Part shown: positions 15,879 to 24,949 of the stretch, piece by piece
Position numbering within the stretch: the first letter of the stretch is position 1
Layout: each line of letters starts with the position of its first letter
Origin: Aphanothece sacrum FPU1
Lineage (GTDB): Bacteria; Cyanobacteriota; Cyanobacteriia; Cyanobacteriales; Microcystaceae
Direction of reading: 5' to 3'
Length of the DNA: 64,000 nt
NCBI RefSeq assembly: GCF_003864295.1
Contig: NZ_BDQK01000013.1
Span: 372,001-436,000 of the forward strand
The notes under the pieces: generated by a model
Told to the model about the DNA's origin: nothing
Database searches by the model: none
Seen by the model: the letters and a program-made list of their open reading frames with translations, nothing else
Program-made: the position numbers and the translations under genes

Positions 15879-17354
15879 ATGACAACCCCTGATTTTTCTA
15901 AGACTTCCTTCTCAAGTTCCCAAAAACCACTGCCAAAACTTAACTTATTGACCATGTTCCGTTTAGGACTATTCCAAATGGGGTTAGGAATTATGTCCTT
16001 GTTAACACTGGGAGTCATCAACCGCATTATGATTGATGAATTGACCATTCTCCCTGGGATAGCTGCGGCTGCGATCGCCATGTATCAATTCGTCAGCCCC
16101 CTACGGATTTGGTTTGGGCAAATGTCCGATAGTAAAACTATTGGCAAATATCATCGTACTGGTTATGTCTGGATAGGTGCAATGCTGTTTACTGTTTTGG
16201 CATTTGTGGCCCTGCAAGTAGTGTGGCAGTTAGGGACAAGTGTGCAAACAAACGGTTGGACTGGCATTACCTATGGTTGGGCGGGTATATTAGGGTTAGT
16301 GTTTGCTCTCTATGGATTAGGCCTCAGCGCGAGTTCTACGCCCTTTGCCGCCTTGCTGGTGGATGTTTCCGATGAGGATAACCGCTCGCAACTGGTGGGT
16401 ATTGTCTGGTCAATGTTGATGGTGGGTATTGTGGTTGGGGCCATTATTAGCTCAAAATTGCTCAATACTCCTGAAATTTGCGGGACTGCCATTTTATCTT
16501 ATGACCCCACCCAAACCAGCAAAATTGTTGATATTGCCAAACTGCAAGCGATCGTTAATCCTGTATTTATTATCATGCCTGGGGTGGTCTTAAGTTTATG
16601 TTTCTTGGCCACTTGGGGTGTAGAGTCTCGTTATTCTCGTTTTCGTTTTCGTTCTACCTTAGTTGAAAGAGAAGATCAAATTACCTTGGGAAAAGCATTA
16701 GGAGTATTAACCGCGAATCGTCAAACTGGGCGATTTTTCAGCTTTTTGTTAATACTTACCCTCAGTTTATTTATGCAAGATGCGGTGATGGAACCTTATG
16801 GAGGTGAAGTGTTTGGGATGTGTATTTCTGAAACTACCCAGTTAAACGCCTTTTATGGTTCAGGAACCCTTTTTGGTATCGCTTCCACAGGATTTTTAGT
16901 ATTACCCCGTTTAGGCAAGCAAAAAACCACGAGAATTGGCTGTATTTTAGCGTCGGCCTGTTTTAGTGTCATTATTTTGGCCGGGGTAATGAATAGTCCG
17001 AGTTTGCTCAAGTCAGGGTTATTGTTATTTGGGTTAGCATCAGGAATGATTACAGCAGGGGCCACCAGTTTAATGTTAGATTTAACTGCAGCAGAAACGG
17101 CTGGAACCTTTATTGGAGCTTGGGGGTTAGCCCAATCCATGGCCAGAGGAATTTCGACAGTTTTAGGGGGTGTTTTCTTAAATTTTGGCAAAATGCTCTT
17201 TTCTAGTCCCATGTTAGCTTATGGGTTAGTTTTTGCTCTGCAAGCGATGGGAATGTTAGGGGCAATTTGGTTATTAGGAAGGGTAGATGTGAGAGAATTT
17301 AAAGATAATGCTAGGGCTGCTATTTCCGCAGTGATGGAAGGAGAGTTAGACTAG
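15879..17354 (+). CDS. BCH1/PucC-family MFS protein
   Basis: A 491-residue polytopic protein with about 12 membrane segments. The start (KLNLLTMFRLGLFQMGLGIM) and the loop with FGQMSDSKTIGKYHRTGYVW are characteristic of the PucC/LhaA/BCH1 group of the major facilitator superfamily. Purple-bacterial relatives help assemble light-harvesting complexes. The cyanobacterial members are thought to deal with chlorophyll or its carriers, but the substrate is unproven. It is divergent from the nuclease-like gene and apparently transcribed alone. Confidence 0.85.
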   Translation: MTTPDFSKTSFSSSQKPLPKLNLLTMFRLGLFQMGLGIMSLLTLGVINRIMIDELTILPGIAAAAIAMYQFVSPLRIWFGQMSDSKTIGKYHRTGYVWIGAMLFTVLAFVALQVVWQLGTSVQTNGWTGITYGWAGILGLVFALYGLGLSASSTPFAALLVDVSDEDNRSQLVGIVWSMLMVGIVVGAIISSKLLNTPEICGTAILSYDPTQTSKIVDIAKLQAIVNPVFIIMPGVVLSLCFLATWGVESRYSRFRFRSTLVEREDQITLGKALGVLTANRQTGRFFSFLLILTLSLFMQDAVMEPYGGEVFGMCISETTQLNAFYGSGTLFGIASTGFLVLPRLGKQKTTRIGCILASACFSVIILAGVMNSPSLLKSGLLLFGLASGMITAGATSLMLDLTAAETAGTFIGAWGLAQSMARGISTVLGGVFLNFGKMLFSSPMLAYGLVFALQAMGMLGAIWLLGRVDVREFKDNARAAISAVMEGELD

Positions 17355-17412
17355 ACTCATGAGGCGAAATATTCCGCCTAGAATATGATAATAATATCTC
17401 TATGTCACTAAT

Positions 17413-18066
17413 ATGGTTGCTTCCCCTGTAACATTCTCCATCAGCACCCTAAATTTATCCCCTGGCAGTCATGTCCTCATTGAACAGGTTAGTTGGGACG
17501 ACTATGAAGCATTATTAGAGGAATTGGGGGGCGATCGCCGTATTCCTCGTGTTAATTACTGTCATGAAACCCTAGAACTCATGTCCCCGTTACCCGCCCA
17601 TGAACGTCCGCATCGTATCATTTCAGATATAGTAAAAGCCTTTTTAGATGCCCAAAATAGAAATTGGGAGGATTTTGGTTCAACCACCTTTAAAAAACCT
17701 AAAAAAGCAGGTCTAGAACCCGATACCTGCTTTTATATTGATAATGCGCCACAAGTTCGTAGCCTTTTTCGGATGGATATGGCGATCGATCCACCGCCCG
17801 ATTTAGCCATTGAATCTGATGTTACCTCAAAGACGACCATGGAAGCCTATCAAGTGATTGGAGTACCAGAGGTTTGGATTTATGACAATAATTGCCTGAA
17901 AATTCATCTTTTGCAGGAAGAAGGCTATGTGGAAACAGCAAACAGCCTAATTTTTCCTGATATCAATATCGTGCAAATTATCCCTAAACTTGTACAACAA
18001 GCTTTTGAAAAAGGAACTAGTCAAATGCTACGTGAACTTCATCTTTCACTAACTCAAAATAGTTAA
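17413..18066 (+). CDS. Uma2-family (DUF820) putative endonuclease
   Basis: 217 residues of the Uma2/DUF820 family, a PD-(D/E)XK-like group greatly expanded in cyanobacteria, with no settled biological role. Visible are the family start (WDDYEALLEELGG), LELMSPLPAHERPHRII, EPDTCFYI, the catalytic-type PDLAIESDVTSK near 134-145, and PEVWIYD. It starts 58 bp after the PucC-family gene. Members often occur as solitary genes. Confidence 0.85.
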   Translation: MVASPVTFSISTLNLSPGSHVLIEQVSWDDYEALLEELGGDRRIPRVNYCHETLELMSPLPAHERPHRIISDIVKAFLDAQNRNWEDFGSTTFKKPKKAGLEPDTCFYIDNAPQVRSLFRMDMAIDPPPDLAIESDVTSKTTMEAYQVIGVPEVWIYDNNCLKIHLLQEEGYVETANSLIFPDINIVQIIPKLVQQAFEKGTSQMLRELHLSLTQNS

Positions 18067-18451
18067 AATAATAATTGTTTGAGATGAAACCAGTTTCAAT
18101 AGCCATTGAAAATATCAAAGAAGCGATAAGTAACTGAACAAAAATAAACGTTACGGTGAAGTGAGCAGGGGAGCGCCGGAGCGCCGGAGAGGGGTTACAA
18201 CCTAGTTACATTTCTTAACATAGTATTGTTTATTTATGTCCGACTACTTACAAGACTATTTAGAGACAATTGAAGAGTCAACTAGATGGCGATCGCAGTA
18301 AGTGTCTAACCTTGGCTAAAAAGATCCCAAATGGGTTCTATAAGGAATTCAGATTCTCCTTTTCCAAGCCGTGTGGTAGCTCATAATAAAATTAGTCCCC
18401 TAGCGGTAACTAGGGGACAACAGAAAACATTCTCTAGTAGGAGTTTAACCC
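18067..18451. other. intergenic region, no gene seen
   Basis: A 385-bp gap. It contains two tandem copies of GAGCGCCG around 18172-18188 and a hairpin at 18395-18418. No ORF or structured RNA is recognised elsewhere in it. Confidence 0.4.
18395..18418. promoter_or_regulatory. hairpin upstream of the coiled-coil gene
   Basis: GTCCCCTAG and CTAGGGGAC form a 9-bp stem with a 6-base loop, 33 bp before the start codon at 18452. No T-tract follows, so an mRNA leader structure is more likely than a terminator. Confidence 0.4.
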
Positions 18452-18757
18452 ATGAGCCAAACACCCATAACTGTCACTTACCCGTTAGAAGAAGTGCTAA
18501 AAGAGCTTAAGCAAGACATTAAAGACATAAACACCAAACTAGACAAGCTCAACACCATTGAGGTAGAGATAGCAAAATTAAGTGAGAAAGTAATCGGTAT
18601 GGACAAGCGACTCGAAAAGGTGGAAGGTGAGCAAGCCACTATGGTTAAGGCTATTTCCGACTTGCAAGGTTTCCGTTCCCTGATTGTTCCTATTGTCGTA
18701 GCTGTATCAACCGCTTTATTAACTTTGGTTTTCCGTCTTGTTCCCAACCTCCCATAA
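18452..18757 (+). CDS. small coiled-coil protein with C-terminal membrane anchor
   Basis: 101 residues, same design as the protein at 6627-6926: a coiled coil (about 12-75, with LKELKQDIKDINTKLDKL and EKVIGMDKRLEKVEGE) followed by a hydrophobic helix (about 78-96) and a short polar tail. GTAGGAG lies 10 bp before the ATG. The two proteins share layout more than residues. Function is not recognised. A strong hairpin follows four bases after the stop codon. Confidence 0.75.
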   Translation: MSQTPITVTYPLEEVLKELKQDIKDINTKLDKLNTIEVEIAKLSEKVIGMDKRLEKVEGEQATMVKAISDLQGFRSLIVPIVVAVSTALLTLVFRLVPNLP

Positions 18758-18761
18758 GAAA

Positions 18762-18785
18762 AAGCCAGCTTAATCAAGCTGGCTT
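18762..18785 (+). terminator. hairpin terminator
   Basis: AAGCCAGCTT-AATC-AAGCTGGCTT, a perfect 10-bp stem with a 4-base loop, starting four bases after the coiled-coil gene stop codon and about 150 bp from the convergent wecG-type gene. The A-rich left and T-rich right sides allow it to work in both directions. Confidence 0.65.
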
Positions 18786-18933
18786 ACTTCATTAAAAGTT
18801 TCCAGTTCAAATCCTGTCATTGAGACTGGATTTATCCTTTTGACATCCTGCGTGACCCGCGCTGTTTCCCTCACTTTTGCCTTAATTTTTCCAAAATTGA
18901 GTTTTCGGTTGATTTTTTGACAAGAAATAGGAG

Positions 18934-19728
18934 TCAAACCCGTGTTTTCTGCCAATTTAACCAGTGTTTCCCTAACTGATAGGCAAAAAGCAGCACAAAA
19001 CAGGGATTATTAATTAAATATCGTTGCCATAACCGTTTAGGTTCCGCAGACAAGCGATATAACCATTCTAATCCTAAATTCATCATCCATCGGGGAGACT
19101 GAGAAACTTCTCCACTATGAAAGCTAAATGCGGCCCCCACTCCTATCATCACTAGGGGTAATTTTTCTACCTGGTTCGACATCCATTCTTCCTGTTTGGG
19201 ACATCCTAACCCAACAAAGACAACTTTGGCCCCAGAATTAATAATCATTTGGCGATCGCTTTCTTCTTCTTCTGTTGTTAGGGGACGAAAAGGAGGAGAA
19301 TAAACACCCGCAATTATTAAATTAGGAAACTGTTGGCTAAGATTTATTTGTAGTTTATTAAGCATGGTAGAAGTACCTCCATACAGAAAAATAGGAATAC
19401 CTACTTGCTCTGCTCGCTCACACCAAGCTAACATTAAATCTGGGCCATATACTCTTGATTGTCTCTTAAAACCTAACAATCGTAAACCCCAAACTAAAGG
19501 CATTCCATCAGGGGTAACTAATGTTGCATTATTAATGATTTGTTGATAATTTTTCTGCCAATATCCCATCATAACGACATGAACATTAGCAGCAACAATA
19601 TAACAAGCTGTTTGAGTTAATACCCATTTTTCAATGCGATCGCAAGCATCTTGATAACTAGTTCCATCAATACGAGTTCCTATAATTTTTTGCTGATAAA
19701 GTAGGGGTAAATTGATTGACATAATCAT
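18934..19728 (-). CDS. WecG/TagA/CpsF-family glycosyltransferase
   Basis: 264 residues of the GT26 family, which transfers N-acetylmannosaminuronic acid or related sugars to lipid-linked precursors of surface polysaccharide. Diagnostic segments are ANVHVVMMGYWQ, LVTPDGMPLVWGLRLLG, RVYGPDLMLAWCERA and VFVGLGCPKQEEWM, then IGVGAAFSFHSGE. Two Met codons (19728 and 19722) are both possible starts. The exact sugar is unknown, as no polysaccharide cluster surrounds it. Confidence 0.87.
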   Translation of the reverse strand: MIMSINLPLLYQQKIIGTRIDGTSYQDACDRIEKWVLTQTACYIVAANVHVVMMGYWQKNYQQIINNATLVTPDGMPLVWGLRLLGFKRQSRVYGPDLMLAWCERAEQVGIPIFLYGGTSTMLNKLQINLSQQFPNLIIAGVYSPPFRPLTTEEEESDRQMIINSGAKVVFVGLGCPKQEEWMSNQVEKLPLVMIGVGAAFSFHSGEVSQSPRWMMNLGLEWLYRLSAEPKRLWQRYLINNPCFVLLFAYQLGKHWLNWQKTRV

Positions 19729-19762
19729 GAAGTGGATTAGGTTCTTCGATACAGCTTACCTT

Positions 19763-20227
19763 TTACTTTTCTTTTAATCTTGCAATCTTTAGGGGAGACA
19801 GCAAAAAAGACTGATCAGGATTCACCAAAAATCGTTTACGCACCGCTTCGCGTCCTAATAACATCCTAAAGCCCATCACATCCCGATTGGTTAGAGTTAA
19901 TTCTATCGGCCAACTCTGACCCCCTAATTCCACCATAGTAACAATCACTGGCCTAACCTGAGCGTGTCCCCCCGAACTTCTCACCTGTCGCCATTCTATT
20001 AATTCCGCTTTCGTGGCCACCGTATAATGACTATCTCGCTGGCAAGGATGTACGGAAAAATGTACCATATCCTTTCCCTCTTGTTTAAAGGGTTCAATAT
20101 GAAAAGCGTGTAAAGCTGAAGAACGGGCCCCTGTATCAATTTTAGCCTTAATTTCTTGAATCCCCAAGTCCGGCAAATCCAGCCATTCACGCCAACCAAT
20201 AATCAATAATTTCGGATTTTTCATCAC
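19763..20227 (-). CDS. RimK/LysX-associated aspartic protease-like protein (DUF785)
   Basis: 154 residues of the putative ATP-dependent zinc protease family (PF05618), now viewed as retropepsin-like. The family core is visible: IGWREWLDLPDLGI, then KAKIDTGARSSALHA with D31-T-G-A34 as the putative catalytic triad motif. SGGHAQVRPVI and GFRMLLGREAV follow. No RimK ligase is adjacent. It lies 34 bp upstream of the glycosyltransferase on the same strand. Biochemical function is not established. Confidence 0.8.
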   Translation of the reverse strand: MMKNPKLLIIGWREWLDLPDLGIQEIKAKIDTGARSSALHAFHIEPFKQEGKDMVHFSVHPCQRDSHYTVATKAELIEWRQVRSSGGHAQVRPVIVTMVELGGQSWPIELTLTNRDVMGFRMLLGREAVRKRFLVNPDQSFLLSPLKIARLKEK

Positions 20228-20333
20228 TTATAGAAGAAGGCAGAAGACAGAAAGCAAAATTTTAGTAATAAAACCAGGATTCTCTAACTTTTGGCACATA
20301 CTAAAATTCTACCTCCTCCCTTCTGCATTTTTT

Positions 20334-20380
20334 AACAGTTATCAGTAAAAAGTTTTGATAACTGATAACTGATAACTGTT
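20334..20380. repeat. AACAGTTATCAG foldback repeat
   Basis: AACAGTTATCAG and its complement flank a short A/T spacer just past the rnj stop codon. It uses the same CAGTTAT units as the repeats at 6450 and 53198. Confidence 0.5.
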
Positions 20381-20387
20381 CACTGGT

Positions 20388-22160
20388 TTAAGAAGTGACC
20401 GATGCCGTTGAACGACGACGACGATAGGTTTTAATCGGTGCAGCATCCTGTCCAATCGGTTGTTCAGGAATTTGTAATAACAATACCACTAAGGGATTAG
20501 TCCGTAATTCACGGCGAATTAGTCGTTGTAAGGTACTCTCAATTTCCTCTTGTAAGAACCCCCAATCAACCGTTAATCCCTGGCTATTATTAGCGCGGGC
20601 AAAATCACACCATCGTTCCTCTAACAACCGTTCAATCGCTCGGATAATCAATTGTCGTAACAGAGAACGCTCAACTTTGGTTACTACTCCTCGCAGATGA
20701 ATTTCTGGTGGAGTTAACAATTTACCCTCCCAGTTAATGGCAGTCGCAACTGTGACCACACCTTCTTCTGCTAACTGTTGACGTTCGAGCATCACGTGTT
20801 CATGAACAATTCCAGCCTGATCAACTAATTCAATACCAGAAGAAACTTGACCGCCTATTCCAATACTATCAGCCGATAACTCAACAATATCCCCATTTCT
20901 GATAATGACCATATTTTCCGCAGGAACCCCCACACTTTGAGCCGTTTGAGCGTGTTTTACCAACATCCGGTGTTCTCCATGAACGGGAATGAAGAATTTA
21001 GGACGGGTCAACGCTAACATCAATTTCTGTTCTTCTTGGGCCCCATGACCAGAAACGTGAATACCTTGATTTCGACCATAAATCACCTTGGCCCCTTGTA
21101 TCATCAATCGATCAATGGTATTGACCACCGCAATAGTATTACCAGGGATAGGATTAGCAGAGAAAACAATCGTATCTCCTGGACGTACTTTAATATGGGA
21201 ATGTTCTCCATTAGAAATACGAGTTAAGGCCGCTAAGGTTTCCCCTTGAGAACCCGTTGTCAGAATTAAAAGTTTCTCATCGGGTAAATTTCGAGTTGCT
21301 TTGAAGGGAATAAAAACATCATCGGGACATTTAATATAGCCTAACTCCCGTGCATGAGCGATAACGTTCAACATGGAACGCCCTACCACAGCAACTTTGC
21401 GGTTATGTTTTTGGGCTAATTGTAAAATAATATTTACCCGATGCACCGAAGATGCAAAGGTGGTAATCATTAACCGACCTTCTGCTTGGGCGATAATGCG
21501 ATCTAAATTAGGATAAACCGAACGTTCCGAAGGAGTCATCCCCGGAACTTCCGAATTAGTGGAGTCACTGAGTAAACACAGAACCCCTTTTTCTCCATGT
21601 TCGGCTAATTTTTGCAGATCGAAATATTCCCCGTCAATAGGCGTATGATCAATCTTAAAGTCGCCAGTGTGAATCACCACCCCTAAAGGTGTATGAATGG
21701 CTATGGTGAAACTATCAGCCATTGAGTGGGTATTTCTGATAAACTCCACTGAGAAAGACTCACTCATTTTTACTATGTCTCTGGGGCCAACCGTTTTCAA
21801 AGTCGTACGGTCTGAAAGTCCCGCTTCCTCTAATTTATCTCGTAACAGAGCGATCGCTAATCTGGGACCGTAAATAATAGGAATATCAAACTGTTTGAGA
21901 TGATAAGGAATACCCCCAATATGATCTTCATGACCATGGGTGGCAATCATCCCTTTAATTTTATGCCGATTTTCCCGTAAATAGGTCATATCGGGTAAAA
22001 CAATATTAATACCGTGCATTTCACTGGTAGGAAAGGCTAAACCCGCATCTACGAGGATAATTTCCTCTTCATATTCAAAAATACAGGTATTTTTTCCGAT
22101 TTCATGTAATCCTCCCAAGGGAATAATTTTGAGAGTAGGTTTAGTTGTAGTTTGAGTCAT
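20388..22160 (-). CDS. rnj: ribonuclease J
   Basis: A 590-residue metallo-beta-lactamase/beta-CASP RNase that matures and degrades mRNA. Near the N-terminus are IIPLGGLHEIGKN and the metal-binding THGHEDHIGG (H75, H77, D79, H80). A later HTGDFKID and the beta-CASP motifs, including SGHGAQEEQ and PVHGEHRM, complete the active site. The C-terminal domain ends in a basic YRRRRSTAS. It is the last gene of asd-dapA-rnj, an order frequent in cyanobacteria; dapA ends 147 bp upstream. Confidence 0.96.
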   Translation of the reverse strand: MTQTTTKPTLKIIPLGGLHEIGKNTCIFEYEEEIILVDAGLAFPTSEMHGINIVLPDMTYLRENRHKIKGMIATHGHEDHIGGIPYHLKQFDIPIIYGPRLAIALLRDKLEEAGLSDRTTLKTVGPRDIVKMSESFSVEFIRNTHSMADSFTIAIHTPLGVVIHTGDFKIDHTPIDGEYFDLQKLAEHGEKGVLCLLSDSTNSEVPGMTPSERSVYPNLDRIIAQAEGRLMITTFASSVHRVNIILQLAQKHNRKVAVVGRSMLNVIAHARELGYIKCPDDVFIPFKATRNLPDEKLLILTTGSQGETLAALTRISNGEHSHIKVRPGDTIVFSANPIPGNTIAVVNTIDRLMIQGAKVIYGRNQGIHVSGHGAQEEQKLMLALTRPKFFIPVHGEHRMLVKHAQTAQSVGVPAENMVIIRNGDIVELSADSIGIGGQVSSGIELVDQAGIVHEHVMLERQQLAEEGVVTVATAINWEGKLLTPPEIHLRGVVTKVERSLLRQLIIRAIERLLEERWCDFARANNSQGLTVDWGFLQEEIESTLQRLIRRELRTNPLVVLLLQIPEQPIGQDAAPIKTYRRRRSTASVTS

Positions 22161-22239
22161 TGGCCTCCTAGAAATTAAATCGTAAGTTACGTGAATTTGT
22201 GATCAAACAATCGTTGCTTTAATAGCAATTAATATAAAT

Positions 22240-22257
22240 CCTTAATTATAATTAAGG
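22240..22257. repeat. 18-bp perfect palindrome between dapA and rnj
   Basis: CCTTAATTATAATTAAGG is a perfect inverted repeat about 80 bp upstream of rnj and 50 bp past dapA. RNase J genes are often autoregulated through their leaders, so a regulatory role is possible but unproven. Confidence 0.35.
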
Positions 22258-22307
22258 TTAAGTCTACTGGTTGTGTGATAGATTAGATTGTCATATAATA
22301 GTCAGCA

Positions 22308-23198
22308 TTATATCAGAGATAAATCCTGTAAAACTAATTTTAATTCTTTCTCTAATTCAGTTGAAAGCTCGACTAAAGGCGGTCTTACACTTCCCACTTT
22401 CCATCCTTGTAACCTGAGAGCAGCTTTAATAGGAATGGGATTTGTTGTACAAAATAAGACTTTGAATAAAGGAAAAAGTTTCAAATTAATCTCTATGGCC
22501 TGCTTTGTTTGATTAGTTTCAAAGGCTTTTATCATCGTTTGTATTTGCTGACCCACTAAATGGCTGGCAACACTCACAACCCCTACCCCGCCTACTGTTA
22601 ATAAAGCTAAGGTTAAAAAATCATCACCTGCATAAATCACAAAAGAAGTATCGGTCAGACAGCGAATTTTACAGGCTTGTTCTAAACTGCCACTTGCTTC
22701 TTTAATCCCAATAATATTGCTAATTTCTGCTAATTTAGCCACGGTTTCAGGAAGAAGATTTTGGCCAGTCCGCCCAGGTATATTATACAACATTATGGGC
22801 AAATCGGGTACACTTTGGGCAATTTCTTGAAAATGTTTATAAAGTCCTTCTTGGGGTGGTTTATTATAGTAAGGAACCACTTGTAGGGAACCATCTAACC
22901 CTAAGTCAGCAAGTTTTTTTGTCGCCTCTATGGCTGTTTTTGTGGAATTTGATCCCGTTCCCCCAATAATTTTAGCTTTATTACCAACGGCTTTTTTAAC
23001 TACTTGGAATAACTGATATTCTTCTTCCCAACTTAATGTGGGTGATTCTCCCGTTGTACCACAAATGACCAACCCATCGCTGCCTTGTTCAACCAGATGG
23101 TTAGCTAATTCTTCAGCGACAGCGTAATTAATATTTCCTTGTTCATCGAAGGGAGTTACCATTGCTGTAATTACCCGTCCAAAACCGTGATCACTCAT
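22308..23198 (-). CDS. dapA: 4-hydroxy-tetrahydrodipicolinate synthase
   Basis: DapA condenses pyruvate with aspartate semialdehyde, the first committed step to diaminopimelate and lysine. The 296-residue protein has [10 protein letters not shown] (47-56), the tyrosine of LYNIPGRTG (Y138, R143) and the Schiff-base lysine K166 in IGIKEASG. All catalytic residues are present. It lies 56 bp downstream of asd, which supplies its substrate, and is probably cotranscribed. Confidence 0.96.
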   Translation of the reverse strand: MSDHGFGRVITAMVTPFDEQGNINYAVAEELANHLVEQGSDGLVICGTTGESPTLSWEEEYQLFQVVKKAVGNKAKIIGGTGSNSTKTAIEATKKLADLGLDGSLQVVPYYNKPPQEGLYKHFQEIAQSVPDLPIMLYNIPGRTGQNLLPETVAKLAEISNIIGIKEASGSLEQACKIRCLTDTSFVIYAGDDFLTLALLTVGGVGVVSVASHLVGQQIQTMIKAFETNQTKQAIEINLKLFPLFKVLFCTTNPIPIKAALRLQGWKVGSVRPPLVELSTELEKELKLVLQDLSLI

Positions 23199-23254
23199 GC
23201 GTCTTGTTATTAATTATGATGGGTTTAGTCAGTATTTTTAAGAGATTTTTCAGC

Positions 23255-24298
23255 TTAAACAGTGAGGGGAGAACCAGTTAATTTAAGCCAATTTTTTTCC
23301 ATTAACAATTCAGCAATTTGTATCGCATTAAGTGCGGCTCCCTTGCGAATTTGATCCCCACAAAGCCATAATTCTAAACCACAATGATGAGAGATATCTT
23401 GACGAATTCGTCCGACCAAAACTTCATCTTTTCCAGAGGCATCAATTGGCATGGGAAAATAATTTTTCTGCCAATCTTCAACTAATTTTATCCCTGGAGC
23501 TTGCGCTAAAATTGCTCTGGCCTTCTCTACGGGAAAAGGAGCATCAAACTCTAGATTAACCGCTTCTGAGTGGGCCCGCAATACGGGAACCCGTACACAA
23601 GTAGCGGTAATGCCCAGAGTGGGTGCATTAAATATTTTACGGGTTTCGTTGACCATTTTCATCTCTTCTTCACAATATCCCCTATCAGTTAAGGGAGAAT
23701 TATGAGGAAACAGATTAAAGGCCAAGGGATAGGGTAAAACTTCGGCTTGAGGGTTTTCTCCCTTTAAAATGGCTTGAGATTGAATTTTTACCTCTTCCAT
23801 CGCTCTAGCACCTGCACCACTAGCAGACTGATAAGTTGCCACGACAACCCTTTTAATGGATTGTACCTGATGTAAGGGATAAATTGCCAGTCCCATTAAA
23901 ATCGTTGTGCAGTTGGGGTTAGCAATGATACCCCGATGATGAGCGGTAGCTTCTGGGTTAATTTCGGGAACCACTAACGGCACATCTGGGTTCATACGGA
24001 AGGCACTAGAATTATCTATCATCACGGCCCCTGCTTGAGTGATGGTGTTAGCCCAAGCTTTAGAGGTAGAGCCACCTGCAGACGCTAATACTAAGTCAAC
24101 TCCTTTAAACGAACTAGCTTCTACTGTTTCAACCTTAAGCTTTTCCCCCTTAAATGTGAGGATACTACCTGCTGAGCGAGGAGAGGCCAGGAGTTTGAGA
24201 CCAGCAAGGGGAAAATTGCGGCTGTCTAAGAGTTCGAGTAACTCAGTGCCAACGGCTCCTGTTGCCCCTAGTATAGCGACATTAATGGGCTGAGACAA
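23255..24298 (-). CDS. asd: aspartate-semialdehyde dehydrogenase
   Basis: Reduces aspartyl phosphate to the semialdehyde at the branch to lysine/DAP, threonine and methionine. The 347-residue protein has the NADP loop ILGATGAVGTELL, SAGGSTSK, the active-site Cys130 in NPNCTTI, SGAGARAMEE and the late RVPVLRAHSE with the catalytic His. It is the first gene of asd-dapA-rnj. Upstream DNA is unusual: strong hairpins and an IS200/605 relic replace ordinary promoter sequence. Confidence 0.96.
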   Translation of the reverse strand: MSQPINVAILGATGAVGTELLELLDSRNFPLAGLKLLASPRSAGSILTFKGEKLKVETVEASSFKGVDLVLASAGGSTSKAWANTITQAGAVMIDNSSAFRMNPDVPLVVPEINPEATAHHRGIIANPNCTTILMGLAIYPLHQVQSIKRVVVATYQSASGAGARAMEEVKIQSQAILKGENPQAEVLPYPLAFNLFPHNSPLTDRGYCEEEMKMVNETRKIFNAPTLGITATCVRVPVLRAHSEAVNLEFDAPFPVEKARAILAQAPGIKLVEDWQKNYFPMPIDASGKDEVLVGRIRQDISHHCGLELWLCGDQIRKGAALNAIQIAELLMEKNWLKLTGSPLTV

Positions 24299-24364
24299 TA
24301 GATTATCCCTCCGTATGAGGAAGACATAGATTTTTCTATTATAGTTTACCAGAAAAATGAGTTT

Positions 24365-24393
24365 AAAGCCCCGTCCTATAAGGACGGGGCTTT
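24365..24393. terminator. strong hairpin upstream of asd
   Basis: AAAGCCCCGTCCT and AGGACGGGGCTTT form a 13-bp perfect stem with a 3-base loop, 67 bp from the asd start. A degraded second copy follows (24412-24442). It lies before the IS200/IS605 relic and could terminate transcription in either direction. Confidence 0.55.
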
Positions 24394-24462
24394 ATATTAT
24401 TGGAAAATTGGGTTTAAAACCCCGCCGTTTTAGGGTGGCTTTATATTAAGTTTTGTGAATTT

Positions 24463-24498
24463 TACATGCTAAAACAAATTAATTTGTTTTAGCATGTA
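24463..24498. repeat. 36-bp perfect palindrome
   Basis: Two exact 18-base arms (TACATGCTAAAACAAATT and its complement) with no loop, starting about 165 bp upstream of asd. It marks the left side of the IS200/IS605-like relic. Confidence 0.8.
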
Positions 24499-24777
24499 GT
24501 TAGCGGTAAAGCGCACAAACAATCACTCCGGAGTAGCTTCCCCAACTTTAGAACGTCGGAACAAATATCGCCCTAGAAAATGTAATGGTGACGCGGCTAG
24601 TAGGTTGAAGTTTGAAAACATGGGCCAACAAATAAATAAAATTTAGATCCGTTTGCGGTCGGTGCGCCCGTTAACGTTAAACAAACAGCCCAGTAATGGC
24701 GTTCTGGCGTGGACTGTTGCAGTCTAGTTAAGAGTCTATATGGGAATCCACTCGCATGCACGGCAGTGGAGGTTCAA
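24499..24777 (+). mobile_element. relic of an IS200/IS605-family right end (omega-RNA-like region)
   Basis: A non-coding stretch ending GGGAATC, a hairpin with arms TCCACT (24747-24752) and AGTGGA (24765-24770), then GAGGTTCAA. This is the same arrangement as the right end and guide-RNA scaffold 3' end of ISDra2-type TnpB elements (GAATC, hairpin, GAGGTTCAA). No tnpA or tnpB reading frame remains; the frames are broken by stops. The assignment rests on remembered resemblance of the terminal motif and absence of any other gene here. Confidence 0.55.
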
Positions 24778-24808
24778 GAAGCTTCTATCGCTACTGGCCA
24801 AGGCAAAA

Positions 24809-24836
24809 GTAGGGGTCAACGGCCCTTGACCCCTAC
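24809..24836. repeat. 28-bp palindrome, GTAGGGGTCAACGG family
   Basis: Arms GTAGGGGTCAACGG and a near-perfect complement, 32 bp after the IS relic. Same family as 14472-14499 and 25524-25551. Confidence 0.65.
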
Positions 24837-24949
24837 AATGGGGTGTGCTGATTTTATCCATGTCCTAACGTCAATGTGTAGTGCTATATTTAGAGATTTT
24901 CTCTAAGCTTCTTTGAATAATCACCTTATTAAGCATTCGGAGAGAGTTC

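Noticed and set aside
18805-18835. tRNA-like GTTCAAATCC on the plus strand
   Set aside because: The flanking bases do not form a T-arm stem and no acceptor or anticodon stem can be drawn.
18770-18955. 61-codon minus-strand frame overlapping the 3' end of the WecG-type gene
   Set aside because: It overlaps a recognised gene and the hairpin at 18762-18785, has no clear ribosome-binding site and no recognisable family; probably chance or a decayed remnant.
24709-24906. 65-codon frame within the IS relic
   Set aside because: It runs through the right-end hairpin and the 28-bp palindrome, so it is not a protein gene.
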